The notes beneath the pieces are model-generated. The model made no database searches, was not told where the DNA came from, and was given only the letters and a program-made list of their open reading frames with translations. From positions 49,731 to 113,730 of the forward strand of contig JAFUNS010000046.1 in the NCBI GenBank assembly GCA_017472925.1: a stretch of 64,000 nt of DNA, in the 5' to 3' direction. The number at the start of each line of letters is the position of its first letter. Position 1 is the stretch's first letter. Source of the stretch: Bacteroides sp. (GTDB lineage Bacteria > Bacteroidota > Bacteroidia > Bacteroidales > Bacteroidaceae). Positions 19,774 to 27,989 of the stretch are shown piece by piece. The position numbers were made by a program, and so were the translations under genes.

Positions 19774-19805
19774 CAAATATACAATATTGGTATAGCGGTT
19801 GTCAT
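19774..19805 (-). promoter_or_regulatory. Second copy of the vapE promoter segment
   Basis: This copy shares CAAATATACAAT, then ATAGCG and TTGTCA in the same order with 19525-19556. The -7 (TATATTTG) is intact but the -33 reads ATGACA, so it may be weaker. The copies lie 249 bp apart. Confidence 0.5.
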
Positions 19806-19882
19806 GTATTTAGCTGAAAAAATATCAGCAATTTATTTAAAAATTCTTCTTGCTTGTGCCACGTTATGACACATCTTCGTCC

Positions 19883-19890
19883 TATCTTTG
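19883..19890 (+). promoter_or_regulatory. -7 box of the WYL-hydrolase unit
   Basis: TATCTTTG lies 25 bp before the ATG at 19916. It supports that start over the TTG at 19850, which lies upstream of the promoter. Confidence 0.6.
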
Positions 19891-19915
19891 CATTACAAAC
19901 GATAGAAAAAGGATT

Positions 19916-20818
19916 ATGGGAAAAGATTCATTAAATAAGTATATTTGGTTATTGGACGTAATTAAGCGTGCCGGCAAGATAACATTTGAAGAAATCAACG
20001 AACGATGGAAACGTTCCGTTTATAGTCATGGTGAGGAGATTCCATTACGGACTTTTCATCGGTGGAGAGGTACGATTGAAACGATGTTCGACATCAATAT
20101 CAATTGTGATCGTAAAGGAGGTTATTACTATTATATAGAAAATGAAAGCGAGTTGAATGGTGATACCTTTCAACAATGGTTGTTGGATTCATTCTATATG
20201 AGTAATTTGATTAGCGAAAGCTATCAGTTGAAAGACTGTATCTTATTGGAATATATTCCTTCGGGTAGAGAACATTTGTCTACTATCATTGAAGCCATAC
20301 GCAATAGCAAGGAAATCAATATAGTCCATCAAAGTTATAAAGCAGATTTGCCTAAAGAGTATACGGTTCAACCTTATTGCATTAAGTTGTTTGCCCAACG
20401 ATGGTATGTTTTGGGATTGTGTAAAGAAGTTAATGCGTTCCGCACATTTGGCTTGGATAGAATCCATTCCGTTCAAATATCAGAGACAACTTTTGAACTC
20501 CCTGATGACTTTGATGCCACCAAGTATTATAGCGATTGTTTTGGAATAGTTTCGGATGATGGCACAAAAGTAGAAACCATCAAGCTGAAAGTCTATGGTT
20601 TGCAACGCTATTATTTGCGTTCATTACCTCTCCATTCGTCACAACAAGAAATAGAGAGCACTGATGATTATTCTATCTTCCAGTACCAAGTACGTCCGAC
20701 GTTCGATTTCCGTCAGGCGTTGTTGTCGAAAGGTTCAGAAGTGGAAGTGTTGGAGCCTATCGCTTTCCGTGAAGATATGAAGAATGAAATACAAAACATG
20801 AAAAACCGTTATCTATGA
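19916..20818 (+). CDS. WYL-domain transcriptional regulator
   Basis: The 300-residue protein has an N-terminal winged-helix-like region (about 1-75), a central WYL domain (about 115-200, with the sequence QRWYVLGLCKE where the family has its W-Y-L signature, and FGLDRI) and a C-terminal WCX-like segment. WYL proteins are ligand-responsive transcription factors, often near phage-defence or mobile-DNA genes. The reading frame is open from a TTG at 19850, but the -7 box at 19883 makes the ATG at 19916 the better start. Its stop overlaps the next gene's start by 4 bp. It may control the divergent vapE gene and its own operon. Confidence 0.87.
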   Translation: MGKDSLNKYIWLLDVIKRAGKITFEEINERWKRSVYSHGEEIPLRTFHRWRGTIETMFDININCDRKGGYYYYIENESELNGDTFQQWLLDSFYMSNLISESYQLKDCILLEYIPSGREHLSTIIEAIRNSKEINIVHQSYKADLPKEYTVQPYCIKLFAQRWYVLGLCKEVNAFRTFGLDRIHSVQISETTFELPDDFDATKYYSDCFGIVSDDGTKVETIKLKVYGLQRYYLRSLPLHSSQQEIESTDDYSIFQYQVRPTFDFRQALLSKGSEVEVLEPIAFREDMKNEIQNMKNRYL

Positions 20819-21396
20819 AAACATTGCTTTATTTACATGGCCTTTCCTCGTCCGGTCAATCAAACACTCCGAACATGTTGAGGAAGTTGCTTCCTGATTG
20901 GAACATTGTTTCACCCGATATCCCAATTGATCCGGAAGAAGCGTTGTGTATGTTGCGTCGATTATGTAAGGAAATAGCTCCTGACATCGTGGTAGGTACT
21001 TCGATGGGAGGTATGTTTGCCCAACAGATGCATGGTTATCGGAAGATATTGGTCAATCCGGCCTTTCATGTATCCGAATTCATGCGTCAGAATTTGGGAG
21101 TGCAAACTTTTTTCAGTCCACGAAAAGATGGAGCCACGGAGTATGAAATCACATCCGAACTTTGCGATGCTTATAAAGCGATGGAGTCCCAACAGTTTGA
21201 TGGCATCCTTCCTCAAGATAAAAGTATAACTATGGCTTTGTTTGGGACAGAAGACGATTTGGTGGATGGTAGAAAAGAATATTATCAGTACTATTCTCAT
21301 GGTACTATGTTCGAAGGTGGACATCGGTTGACGATGGAGGTTGTGGAGAATGTACTTCTGAAATGGATTAATCTCAATGGAGAATGGGGTATTTGA
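20815..21396 (+). CDS. YqiA/UPF0227-like alpha/beta hydrolase
   Basis: The 193-residue cytoplasmic protein begins LLYLHGLSSSGQSNT, the oxyanion segment of small esterases of the YqiA type. The nucleophile elbow is GTSMGG (Ser about 64), the acid lies in GTEDDLV (about 141) and the histidine in GGHRLT (about 164). Members hydrolyse short acyl esters in vitro; the natural substrate is unknown. A 4-bp ATGA overlap with the WYL gene means tight translational coupling, so the pair is likely one functional unit. Confidence 0.83.
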   Translation: MKTLLYLHGLSSSGQSNTPNMLRKLLPDWNIVSPDIPIDPEEALCMLRRLCKEIAPDIVVGTSMGGMFAQQMHGYRKILVNPAFHVSEFMRQNLGVQTFFSPRKDGATEYEITSELCDAYKAMESQQFDGILPQDKSITMALFGTEDDLVDGRKEYYQYYSHGTMFEGGHRLTMEVVENVLLKWINLNGEWGI

Positions 21397-21447
21397 AATC
21401 CAGAGTATTTAAATTGCTAATATACTTGATTTGCAACTTTAAATTTA

Positions 21448-21455
21448 TATCTTTG
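21448..21455 (+). promoter_or_regulatory. -7 box before the UDG-fold gene
   Basis: TATCTTTG with a TTG at 21426-21428 gives a 19-bp spacer. It sits 28 bp before the ATG at 21484 and starts a second transcription unit in the island. Confidence 0.65.
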
Positions 21456-21483
21456 TGAATTGTTCAACTATAATTTATACACT

Positions 21484-22407
21484 ATGATTTTATGTAATAA
21501 CCCAACATTGAGACAACAAATTATTAATTTGTTGTACGATAATCTATTCAAAATGTCAAGTAATGGATGTTTGGAAGAATGGTATGACTTGATGGTTACT
21601 CATTTAAATGATCCAAACACTGTTTGGAATAGCATTACTCCTACAAATGGAACCATTAATCTTAACCATAGGAATGATGCCTTATTTGAATGCAAGCATA
21701 ATCTCTTTAGTAAATCATCTTCCATTCTTCCTCTTTTTCAGTATCCTAATTTTGGACATGATGTCCCTGTTTGGCTAGAAGAAGATAATAATGATAATGA
21801 TAGTGAAGATGTCATAAAAATTATGATTGTTTCGCAAGACCCGTTAAGAGATAGAGGCGCTATCGGTAAAATTCTCTTCTCTTCGCCTTTTGGGGTTCAT
21901 TGCAGAGATTATCGGACTCAACCGAGACAATGTTTAATGAAAATTATTGGAGGCGTATGGAAAACAGCTAAAGCAAACAATAAAAAAGTAATCTTTTATC
22001 TTACAGATTTTAATAAATTTTTCTTGATAGATATAAAGTCTTCAATTAAAACTTTAAAAAGAAATCATCAGGGAATTGTAATTTTTTTTGAACCGACATT
22101 GAAGGAAGAAGTTAGATTATTTGCACCTGAATTAATTGTAACTTTAGGTAACATTGCCTCGGGAGCATTATTAGGAAAAAAAGGTTATATACGTTCTTCT
22201 AATAAAAATAATACTAATGGCGATTTTTTCAATCCAAAATCAACTTTGAAGTATGGAAATTCTGAAGTTTTAATTTGTGCACATCCTACAGGAGGAGCTG
22301 GAACTCAACCAATTATTAATAGAGCAAAGAAAAGTGGTGAGAAAGACGAAGATGTATATATACGCATTATAATTGAAAAGTTGCGTAACATGAATTTAAT
22401 TCCATGA
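21484..22407 (+). CDS. Uracil-DNA-glycosylase-fold protein
   Basis: The product is 307 residues from the ATG at 21484; an in-frame TTG 24 bp upstream is less likely because it would start only 4 bp after the -7 box. Residues about 110-290 show the UDG-superfamily pattern: SQDPLRDRG (compare the GQDP or GEDP catalytic loop), PELIVTLGNIA, and AHPTGG in place of the HPS loop. It may excise damaged bases or only bind DNA. The N-terminal 100 residues match nothing I recognise, and an acidic Asn/Asp-rich stretch precedes the core. It overlaps the next gene by 4 bp. Codon use is clearly more AT-rich than in the core genes. Confidence 0.68.
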   Translation: MILCNNPTLRQQIINLLYDNLFKMSSNGCLEEWYDLMVTHLNDPNTVWNSITPTNGTINLNHRNDALFECKHNLFSKSSSILPLFQYPNFGHDVPVWLEEDNNDNDSEDVIKIMIVSQDPLRDRGAIGKILFSSPFGVHCRDYRTQPRQCLMKIIGGVWKTAKANNKKVIFYLTDFNKFFLIDIKSSIKTLKRNHQGIVIFFEPTLKEEVRLFAPELIVTLGNIASGALLGKKGYIRSSNKNNTNGDFFNPKSTLKYGNSEVLICAHPTGGAGTQPIINRAKKSGEKDEDVYIRIIIEKLRNMNLIP

Positions 22408-22865
22408 TTAAACTAACCAAAACCATACCAATAAAGAGAAGGATGACTCAAAGCATCAAGTCATTGCTACAACTTTACCTTTCTAAAGAATGGAAAGTTG
22501 TAGCAAACTTCCCCTTTTGTGTGGTAATGGAAAAGGAACTTGATTATGATGAAGTTATTATGCTGGAAGAATACACCAATCTCGTTCAGAAATCACATAG
22601 CTTTCCGGCAATGTATATTGTCATGCAAAAAGGATTATTGGGGTTTCTGGATGAATACGGTGATGAGATTTTGCCTTGTTTGTTTAGTCGTTGCGATTAT
22701 AAGGATACTATGGAATCTCCTTCTTCTTGTTCATCCATATTAATGACTACAACGGATGGGATACAATATCATTGGGACAGAAGTACTTCCGAATTGGATG
22801 TAATGAATATGGACCTGGTAAATCGATGGATTGAAAAGAGTAGATACGATAGTCAAAGAGTTTAG
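22404..22865 (+). CDS. WG-repeat-like protein, paralogue A
   Basis: The 153-residue cytoplasmic protein has a single WG-like beta unit (GLLGFLDEYGDEILPCLF, about residue 75). It is paralogous to the interrupted gene at 25984: both begin MIKL-K-I, share KEW/KGW near residue 30, EKEL-YDE near 43 and a FLDEYG or IIDEYG core. WG repeats occur in proteins of unknown role, sometimes near toxins or LRR proteins. It overlaps the UDG-fold gene by 4 bp, and the LRR gene begins 21 bp further on. Confidence 0.6.
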   Translation: MIKLTKTIPIKRRMTQSIKSLLQLYLSKEWKVVANFPFCVVMEKELDYDEVIMLEEYTNLVQKSHSFPAMYIVMQKGLLGFLDEYGDEILPCLFSRCDYKDTMESPSSCSSILMTTTDGIQYHWDRSTSELDVMNMDLVNRWIEKSRYDSQRV

Positions 22866-22886
22866 GAATTAATAAATGATAGAGGT

Positions 22887-23960
22887 ATGGCATTTGATTT
22901 TGAAGACGATAATTATGAAAACATATTTAGTGAAGCAATAACTATAAATAAATATACTAGTCAAGGCTTTGAATTCAGTAGTGACCATAAGACTTTGCTT
23001 ATGGCACCTAAAGACATTATTGAATTTGAAGTTCCTGATTTTGTTACTACAATAGGTCCCTCTGCTTTTAAGAGTTGTGAAATGTTGGAAAGAATAGTTT
23101 TACATGATTCTATTCGAAGTATTGCAAAAGACGCTTTTGAATATTGTAGTGCATTAAAGACATTTGAATTACCGAATTCTATCGAATGTATAAATTTATC
23201 ATTTAGAAACTGTACTTCATTGTCTTCTATAACAATTCCTGACACTGTAAAAACAATCAAGGCATTCAATCTTAGAGGTTGTAAATCATTGAAAGATATT
23301 AGATTGCCCAAGTCTTTGGAAACGGTTATGCTTTATTTAAAAGAATGTACTTCTTTATCTTCATTGATCATACCCGAATCAGTAAAGGAAATAACATCAT
23401 TGGTTTTTGAAGGTTGTACTTCATTAAAGGAAATTGTTTTTACAAACACATTAAAAGTAGGATACCTTGATTTAAGCAATTCTTCCATTACCTCATTACC
23501 TGATAATTTAAAAGTCGGAGGCGGACTTTATTTAAGTCATACTCCTATTAAAGTATTGCCAAATAACTTGTGTGCAGATTGTCTTGATTTGAGTCACACT
23601 CTTATTACTTCATTACCAGATAATTTGAAAGTTAAGTACAGTATATATTTAAGTCATACTCCCATTACCTCGTTACCTGATAATTTAAAAGTAGGATGGG
23701 ACCTTGATTTAAGCAATACTCCCATTACCTCATTACCTGATAATTTAGAAGTAGAATGTAACCTTGTTTTAAGTAATACTCCTATTACCTCGTTACCTGA
23801 TAATTTAAAAGTAGGAGGGGACCTTGATTTAAGCAATACTCCTATTACTTCATTACCTGATAATTTAAAAGTAGGATGGGACCTTGATTTAAGCAATACT
23901 CCCATTACCTCATTACCTGATAACTTAAAAGTAGGAGGGAAAGTTGTCGGATTAAAATGA
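22887..23960 (+). CDS. Leucine-rich-repeat protein with homogenised repeats
   Basis: The 357-residue protein has no signal peptide, so it is probably cytoplasmic. Residues about 25-190 are BspA/TpLRR-type repeats (for example CTSLSSITIPDTVKTI). From about residue 190 it switches to 20-residue units of the form LDLSNTPITSLPDNLKVGGD, eight in a row, several nearly identical at the DNA level. The LPDNL type is common in gut-bacterial and phage proteins and usually binds protein partners. It ends abruptly after the last unit (KVVGLK). A second LRR gene with related repeats starts 63 bp downstream, so the two may derive from one gene or recombine. Confidence 0.83.
   Translation: MAFDFEDDNYENIFSEAITINKYTSQGFEFSSDHKTLLMAPKDIIEFEVPDFVTTIGPSAFKSCEMLERIVLHDSIRSIAKDAFEYCSALKTFELPNSIECINLSFRNCTSLSSITIPDTVKTIKAFNLRGCKSLKDIRLPKSLETVMLYLKECTSLSSLIIPESVKEITSLVFEGCTSLKEIVFTNTLKVGYLDLSNSSITSLPDNLKVGGGLYLSHTPIKVLPNNLCADCLDLSHTLITSLPDNLKVKYSIYLSHTPITSLPDNLKVGWDLDLSNTPITSLPDNLEVECNLVLSNTPITSLPDNLKVGGDLDLSNTPITSLPDNLKVGWDLDLSNTPITSLPDNLKVGGKVVGLK
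23457..23940 (+). repeat. 60-bp tandem repeats inside the LRR gene
   Basis: Eight units of about 60 bp encode the LPDNL repeats. Units near 23640, 23700, 23820 and 23880 differ by only a few bases, mostly silent (cctatt/cccatt, tcgtta/tcatta). Such similarity implies recent copying and likely repeat-number variation. Confidence 0.92.
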
Positions 23961-24023
23961 TTGTATTTGAAAGTTAAATTCGCCTACTATGATAAATTGT
24001 AACACTATATATTATTTCCAATC

Positions 24024-25940
24024 ATGGCACCTGAAGATATTATTGTAAAGTTCAAAGAAGAGACAGGTTGTGACTTGTATCTTGTAGATAATGAGTTCAT
24101 GTTAATAAACCCTATGTCTTTTGCTGGCTTTCCTATCACTTCATTACCTGATAATTTGCAAGTAGTAGGTGACTTGTTATTAGATAATTGTCCAATCAAT
24201 TCATTGCCTGATAATTTGCGAGTAGTAGGTGATTTGTCATTGCGTAATTGCCCAATAAGCTCATTGCCAAAGAATTTGCAGGTAGATTATAATCTATTTC
24301 TTTCAAACACACAGATAACCTCACTACCAGAAGATTTGATAGTTGGAGGGGACCTTGATTTGTCATATACTACAATTAAATCATTACCAAAAGGTTTGAA
24401 GGTTTGTGGGTCCGTTTGTGCTTTATCAACACAATTGTCTTCTTTACCTGAAGGATTACAATTTGGTGGGCTGAATATTAGCAATACTCCAATTACCCAA
24501 TTACCTAATAAAATGAAAATTAAGCATGAAATAATACTTAGAAATACACCCATAACTTCATTGCCTGATGATTTAACTAAAATTGAAGGAGATTTAATGT
24601 TGGGATATTCTTCTATCAAGTCTTTACCGGATGGTCTAGAAGTAAATGGAACGCTTGACCTTTCACACACTTCAATCGCTTCACTCCCAATTGGATTAAA
24701 AGTAGGAGGAAATCTTATTCTTGTAAATACTCCATTGACTTCATTGCCTGATAAATTACAAGTTGGAGGATATTTGGATATTAGTTACACTTCTATTCAA
24801 TCACTACCTGTTGACTTGAATGTTCAAAAAGGTATTATTTATGAAGAAGCCAAAAAAGAAACTATAAATTGCTTTGTTGGAAATGCTGATTCCGATAATG
24901 AAGAAGCCAATGAACTTGACTATGAAGAAGAATATGAATTTGATAGTTGGGAAGAGGAAGAGGACTTCATAATCAGATTGAACAAATTGGAAGAAGACAT
25001 TACTTTGTCATTTCAAGTATGCGAATATCATAGTGCCGACAAGTGGCAAATATTCGATTCCGCAAGTATTTCATTGAAAGACAATAAAGCTTTGCTTAAC
25101 TTAGAAGGCTCAATTAAACTTGAAATGTGGAATGGACCTGAAAACATCCAACACTTATTTAAGCATTTAAGTGAAGCAGTAATTGAATCAGGAATTTTCA
25201 TACATTCAGAAGATGATGATTTGGAATTAGATAAATGGTGTACAATTACTTTAGGAGTTTTAATAGATAAGGATTTTATGTTCTTTGAAACCGTTAATTC
25301 TTACATGAAATTAATCGGAGATTTAGAGTCAAAAGCACAAAAAAAGTGGAAAGAGTTATATGAACAAGAAATCGAAATCCGTAATATTGAAGAATCCAAC
25401 AAAGAAGCTGCAAATTTGACATCTGGAAGTGCTGATTCCAATAATAAAGAAGACTATGAATTTGACTGTAATACAGAAGGAGAATATTATTGTGATAGTT
25501 GGAAAGAAGAAAAGGACTTCATAATTAGATTGAACAAATTGGTGGAAGATGGCACTGTATCATTCAATTTTCGAGAATGTGAATATCATAGTGCCGACAG
25601 GTGGGAAATATTCGATTCCGTGTATATTACATTGAAAGACAATAAAGCTTTGCTTAACTTGGAAGGCTCAATTAAACTTGAAATGTGGAATGGACCTGAA
25701 AACATCCAACACTTATTTAAGTATTTGAGTGAAGCAGTAATTGAATCGGGATTATTCATACATTCAGAAGATGATGATTTAGAATTAGATAACTGGTGTA
25801 CAATTACTTTAGGAGTTATAATAGATAAAGATTTCATGTTCTTTGAAACCGTAAATCATTATATGAAATTAATTGGAGACTTGGAAACAAAAGCAAAGCA
25901 AAAATGGTTTGAAAAGATGACAGCAAACTATAAAAAATAG
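24024..25940 (+). CDS. LRR protein with a duplicated C-terminal domain
   Basis: The 638-residue protein has no signal peptide. Residues about 30-280 are about 11-12 LPDNL-type repeats, more diverged than in the preceding gene. An acidic linker follows, then a domain of about 140 residues present twice (about 307-446 and 491-629), each with EYHSAD-W-IFDS, LNLEGSIKLEMWNGPENIQH and IHSEDDDLEL. I do not recognise that domain; it resembles an immunity or binding module in its size and acidity, but this is only an impression. The gene sits between the other LRR gene and the interrupted WG-like gene. Confidence 0.75.
   Translation: MAPEDIIVKFKEETGCDLYLVDNEFMLINPMSFAGFPITSLPDNLQVVGDLLLDNCPINSLPDNLRVVGDLSLRNCPISSLPKNLQVDYNLFLSNTQITSLPEDLIVGGDLDLSYTTIKSLPKGLKVCGSVCALSTQLSSLPEGLQFGGLNISNTPITQLPNKMKIKHEIILRNTPITSLPDDLTKIEGDLMLGYSSIKSLPDGLEVNGTLDLSHTSIASLPIGLKVGGNLILVNTPLTSLPDKLQVGGYLDISYTSIQSLPVDLNVQKGIIYEEAKKETINCFVGNADSDNEEANELDYEEEYEFDSWEEEEDFIIRLNKLEEDITLSFQVCEYHSADKWQIFDSASISLKDNKALLNLEGSIKLEMWNGPENIQHLFKHLSEAVIESGIFIHSEDDDLELDKWCTITLGVLIDKDFMFFETVNSYMKLIGDLESKAQKKWKELYEQEIEIRNIEESNKEAANLTSGSADSNNKEDYEFDCNTEGEYYCDSWKEEKDFIIRLNKLVEDGTVSFNFRECEYHSADRWEIFDSVYITLKDNKALLNLEGSIKLEMWNGPENIQHLFKYLSEAVIESGLFIHSEDDDLELDNWCTITLGVIIDKDFMFFETVNHYMKLIGDLETKAKQKWFEKMTANYKK
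24942..25912 (+). repeat. Internal duplication in the LRR gene
   Basis: DNA at about 24942-25360 is repeated at about 25494-25912. Long stretches are the same, for example around 25085-25190 and 25635-25740. The sequence between the copies is unrelated to them. Confidence 0.9.
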
Positions 25941-25983
25941 CGGCTAATAAAAGTAGTATTTCATTAATTTTTCGACTAGTACC

Positions 25984-26787
25984 ATGATTAAGTTAAGCAA
26001 AATTATCAAGTTCAAGGAAGGTATAACTTAACACAAGGAAGAAGAGTTCCAGAAGTATTCTTTAAAAGGATGGAGTGTTGCAGGTTGTTCTACCCAATAC
26101 ATCATAGTAGAAAAAGAATTGCAATACGATGAAGCCATTTGTTTAGAAGGTAGCAATTGGCCTTTAATCTATGTCGTTGAAAAAGATAATTCATTCGGCA
26201 TCATCGACGAATATGGAAAAGAAATTTGTCCTTGTCAGTTTGTAAAGTATGAATATGAGTATGCATGGGATGACTCCAAGAATCCATCTTCCATTATACT
26301 ATGGACTAATACTGGTGATAGACATACTTATGACAGAAAAACGTCAAAAATCAGTATACTTGACAAAGAAACATTGGATGTAATGAATAAGGCTCAAGAG
26401 AAATTTTGGGCATCAGTAGATGATATAATGGGAGTATTGAAAATGAAGAATGAAACTTTGACAAATGATGATTTCGGATTGTCCGAAACTAATCCTATCC
26501 CTACAAGAAATATTATAGATTCACAACGCTATCTCCACAAATTGGTTTCCTCGGAAGGGGAACCAATTAAGTGGGAAAGAATAGGTTCGGTACATAATCC
26601 GAATCATGGAGGCAATAAAGACATGCCTGTTGATGTATATAAGGTTGAAACGGAAAGTGGCATCGATATGGGAAAGATATACATCAGTCCTTATTGTGAA
26701 AAGGGTACATCAAAAGCTCCTATCGGTTTCAAGAATTCGGGGTTTAACATGGACGCATTAATTGATTCCATATTCGATGAAGACTAA
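25984..26787 (+). pseudogene. WG-repeat-like paralogue B with nonsense codon 16
   Basis: The ATG at 25984 aligns with the start of paralogue A (22404). The frame runs 15 codons to TAA at 26029-26031, then stays open to 26787. Paralogue A has CAA (Gln16) at that position, so one C-to-T change explains the stop. Downstream the alignment continues (KGWSVAG, VEKELQYDEA, IIDEYGKEICPC). Only a weak in-frame TTG (26119) could restart translation early, and that would lose 45 residues. The C-terminal half (about 140-267) is an extra domain absent from paralogue A, with GSVHNPNHGG and a DVYKVETESG strand. Either a recent pseudogene, a sequencing error, or rescue by readthrough. Confidence 0.75.
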
Positions 26788-26804
26788 AAGTGCGTAAGTT
26801 AATT

Positions 26805-27629
26805 ATGTTAATCTATCAAGTAAATCATATAGCAATTCATTACCCTGAAAGTTGGGATGAATGTCGTCTATTTGATTTTAGAATTGAACCTTATTCCCGT
26901 TATGGTCAATGCCTGTTGGTGTTTGATACGCATACCGAATGGGGATATTTTCTAAAATCGGATTTTTGGGAAGTTCATGAAGGCAATAAAGGTTGGTATT
27001 ATTATGCTCTAAAAAGGAACGACCCTTCTTATACCTTGTATGATTATCAAACAACATGTATTGAAATCAGTGAAAGAATAGGGATGGATATACGATTGTT
27101 CATGGAATTTCCTTTACGAATACTAAAGAAGAAATTGAATGAAGGATGCAATGACGCCAATTTCCACAAAATGTTGGGTGATATATATTGGAAAGAAGAT
27201 GCTTTTCTAGACGCTATTAATCATTACACTATTGCATCCAATAAAGGTAGTAGAGATGCAATGTATGAACTGGCCGAAATCTATGCGGATAAAAAATCAG
27301 AATTTTATCAGATTGAAGAAGCTCTAAAGTGGTATGAAGAAGCTGCCAAGCAAGGTCATGAACCATCCATTTTTAGTTTAGGGGCTTACTATTATGAATT
27401 GGAAAATGAAGAACAGAAAGCATTATCCTATTTGGAGAAACTAAGCTTTAATTATGCAGCTTATGAATTTGGGATTTGTTTGGGTGTTCGTTATTCTGAT
27501 AAGGAAATAGGCATAAATGTTCCAATTATGTTGGAATATCTTTATTGGAAATTAGGAGAAACGGAAAAGTCAAACTTCTATACGAAAATCTTGGAAGAGT
27601 ATATATTGGATGACGATATCGATGTATAA
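26805..27629 (+). CDS. Sel1-repeat protein
   Basis: The product is 274 residues from the ATG at 26805; a GTG at 26790, 2 bp after the previous stop, would add five. The N-terminal 110 residues are unfamiliar and aromatic-rich (KGWYYYAL, EWGYFLKSDFW). Residues about 115-260 hold Sel1/TPR-like helical repeats (ALKWYEEAAKQGHEPSIFSLGAYYYE). No signal peptide is present. Sel1 proteins usually act as protein-binding scaffolds. It is the last gene of the AT-rich plus-strand run in the island. Confidence 0.75.
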   Translation: MLIYQVNHIAIHYPESWDECRLFDFRIEPYSRYGQCLLVFDTHTEWGYFLKSDFWEVHEGNKGWYYYALKRNDPSYTLYDYQTTCIEISERIGMDIRLFMEFPLRILKKKLNEGCNDANFHKMLGDIYWKEDAFLDAINHYTIASNKGSRDAMYELAEIYADKKSEFYQIEEALKWYEEAAKQGHEPSIFSLGAYYYELENEEQKALSYLEKLSFNYAAYEFGICLGVRYSDKEIGINVPIMLEYLYWKLGETEKSNFYTKILEEYILDDDIDV

Positions 27630-27775
27630 TAAATGATTTCAGTGATTTCAGCCCTTATTAACTATCTCATACACAGTATGTATGGCTGAAATGAAAACGA
27701 TAATTTTGGTTTCATCTCATTTCAGCTATACTTGTTTTATTGAAGAATGATAAGATTTAGCTTGAGTTGTTCATC

Positions 27776-27831
27776 ATAAAACAATGTTTTACGAGGAAAA
27801 AAACGTCGTTTTATTGTCTGTAATACGATGG
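27776..27831. repeat. Family C intergenic repeat, copy 1
   Basis: It begins with ATAAAAC (27776) mirrored by GTTTTAT (27814), enclosing ACGAGGAA, and ends TGTAATACGATGG. It matches 45799-45852 and 57972-58006 in the pattern GAGGAA, AAAAC, CGTTTTAT, GTA, TACGATG. Confidence 0.7.
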
Positions 27832-27852
27832 TTTGTAATTGGTGATTTAAAA

Positions 27853-27930
27853 ATGAAATCACTGAAATCAGAAAAACAACTGATCATTTCAGCCAAACAA
27901 ACGGATAATCAACACCTTGTAAGTGCCTGA
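27853..27930 (+). pseudogene. Orphan copy of the vapE 3' end
   Basis: Translation from ATG at 27853 gives 25 residues equal to the last 25 codons of the vapE-like gene except for the first codon and one Val-to-Ile change (GTC to ATC), and ends at the same TGA. It is a fragment, not a gene: the rest of vapE is absent here. Confidence 0.9.
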
Positions 27931-27948
27931 AATCACTGAAACCAATTA
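27854..27948. repeat. Right arm of the 95-bp inverted repeat
   Basis: Reverse complement of 18260-18354 with 93 of 95 bases matching. One mismatch is in the coding part, one 9 bp after the stop. Confidence 0.95.
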
Positions 27949-27951
27949 CAC

Positions 27952-27989
27952 AAAGTGTCATCCTGAAAATTCATCAGAATGACACTTTT
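27952..27989. terminator. Bidirectional terminator after the island
   Basis: A stem of AAAGTGTCAT with ATGACACTTT, continued by CTGA/TCAG, is flanked by A and T runs. It would stop transcription of the minus-strand lipoprotein gene at 28012. Confidence 0.75.

Larger units (their letters stand above)
19496..19915. other. AT-rich divergent intergenic region
   Basis: This 420-bp stretch separates the vapE-like and WYL genes. It has no ORF I would defend. It holds two copies of a promoter-like segment facing vapE (19525-19556 and 19774-19805) and one -7 box facing the WYL gene (19883-19890). Confidence 0.7.

Noticed and set aside
23940-24024. A frameshift splitting one large LRR gene into two.
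   Set aside because: The first gene ends after a complete repeat run and the second has its own non-repeat N-terminus (MAPEDIIVKFKEETG); no single shift joins them.
26119-26787. Calling an intact shorter gene from the TTG at 26119.
   Set aside because: Alignment with the paralogue shows the true frame starts at 25984; the TTG is an internal Leu codon (VEKEL).
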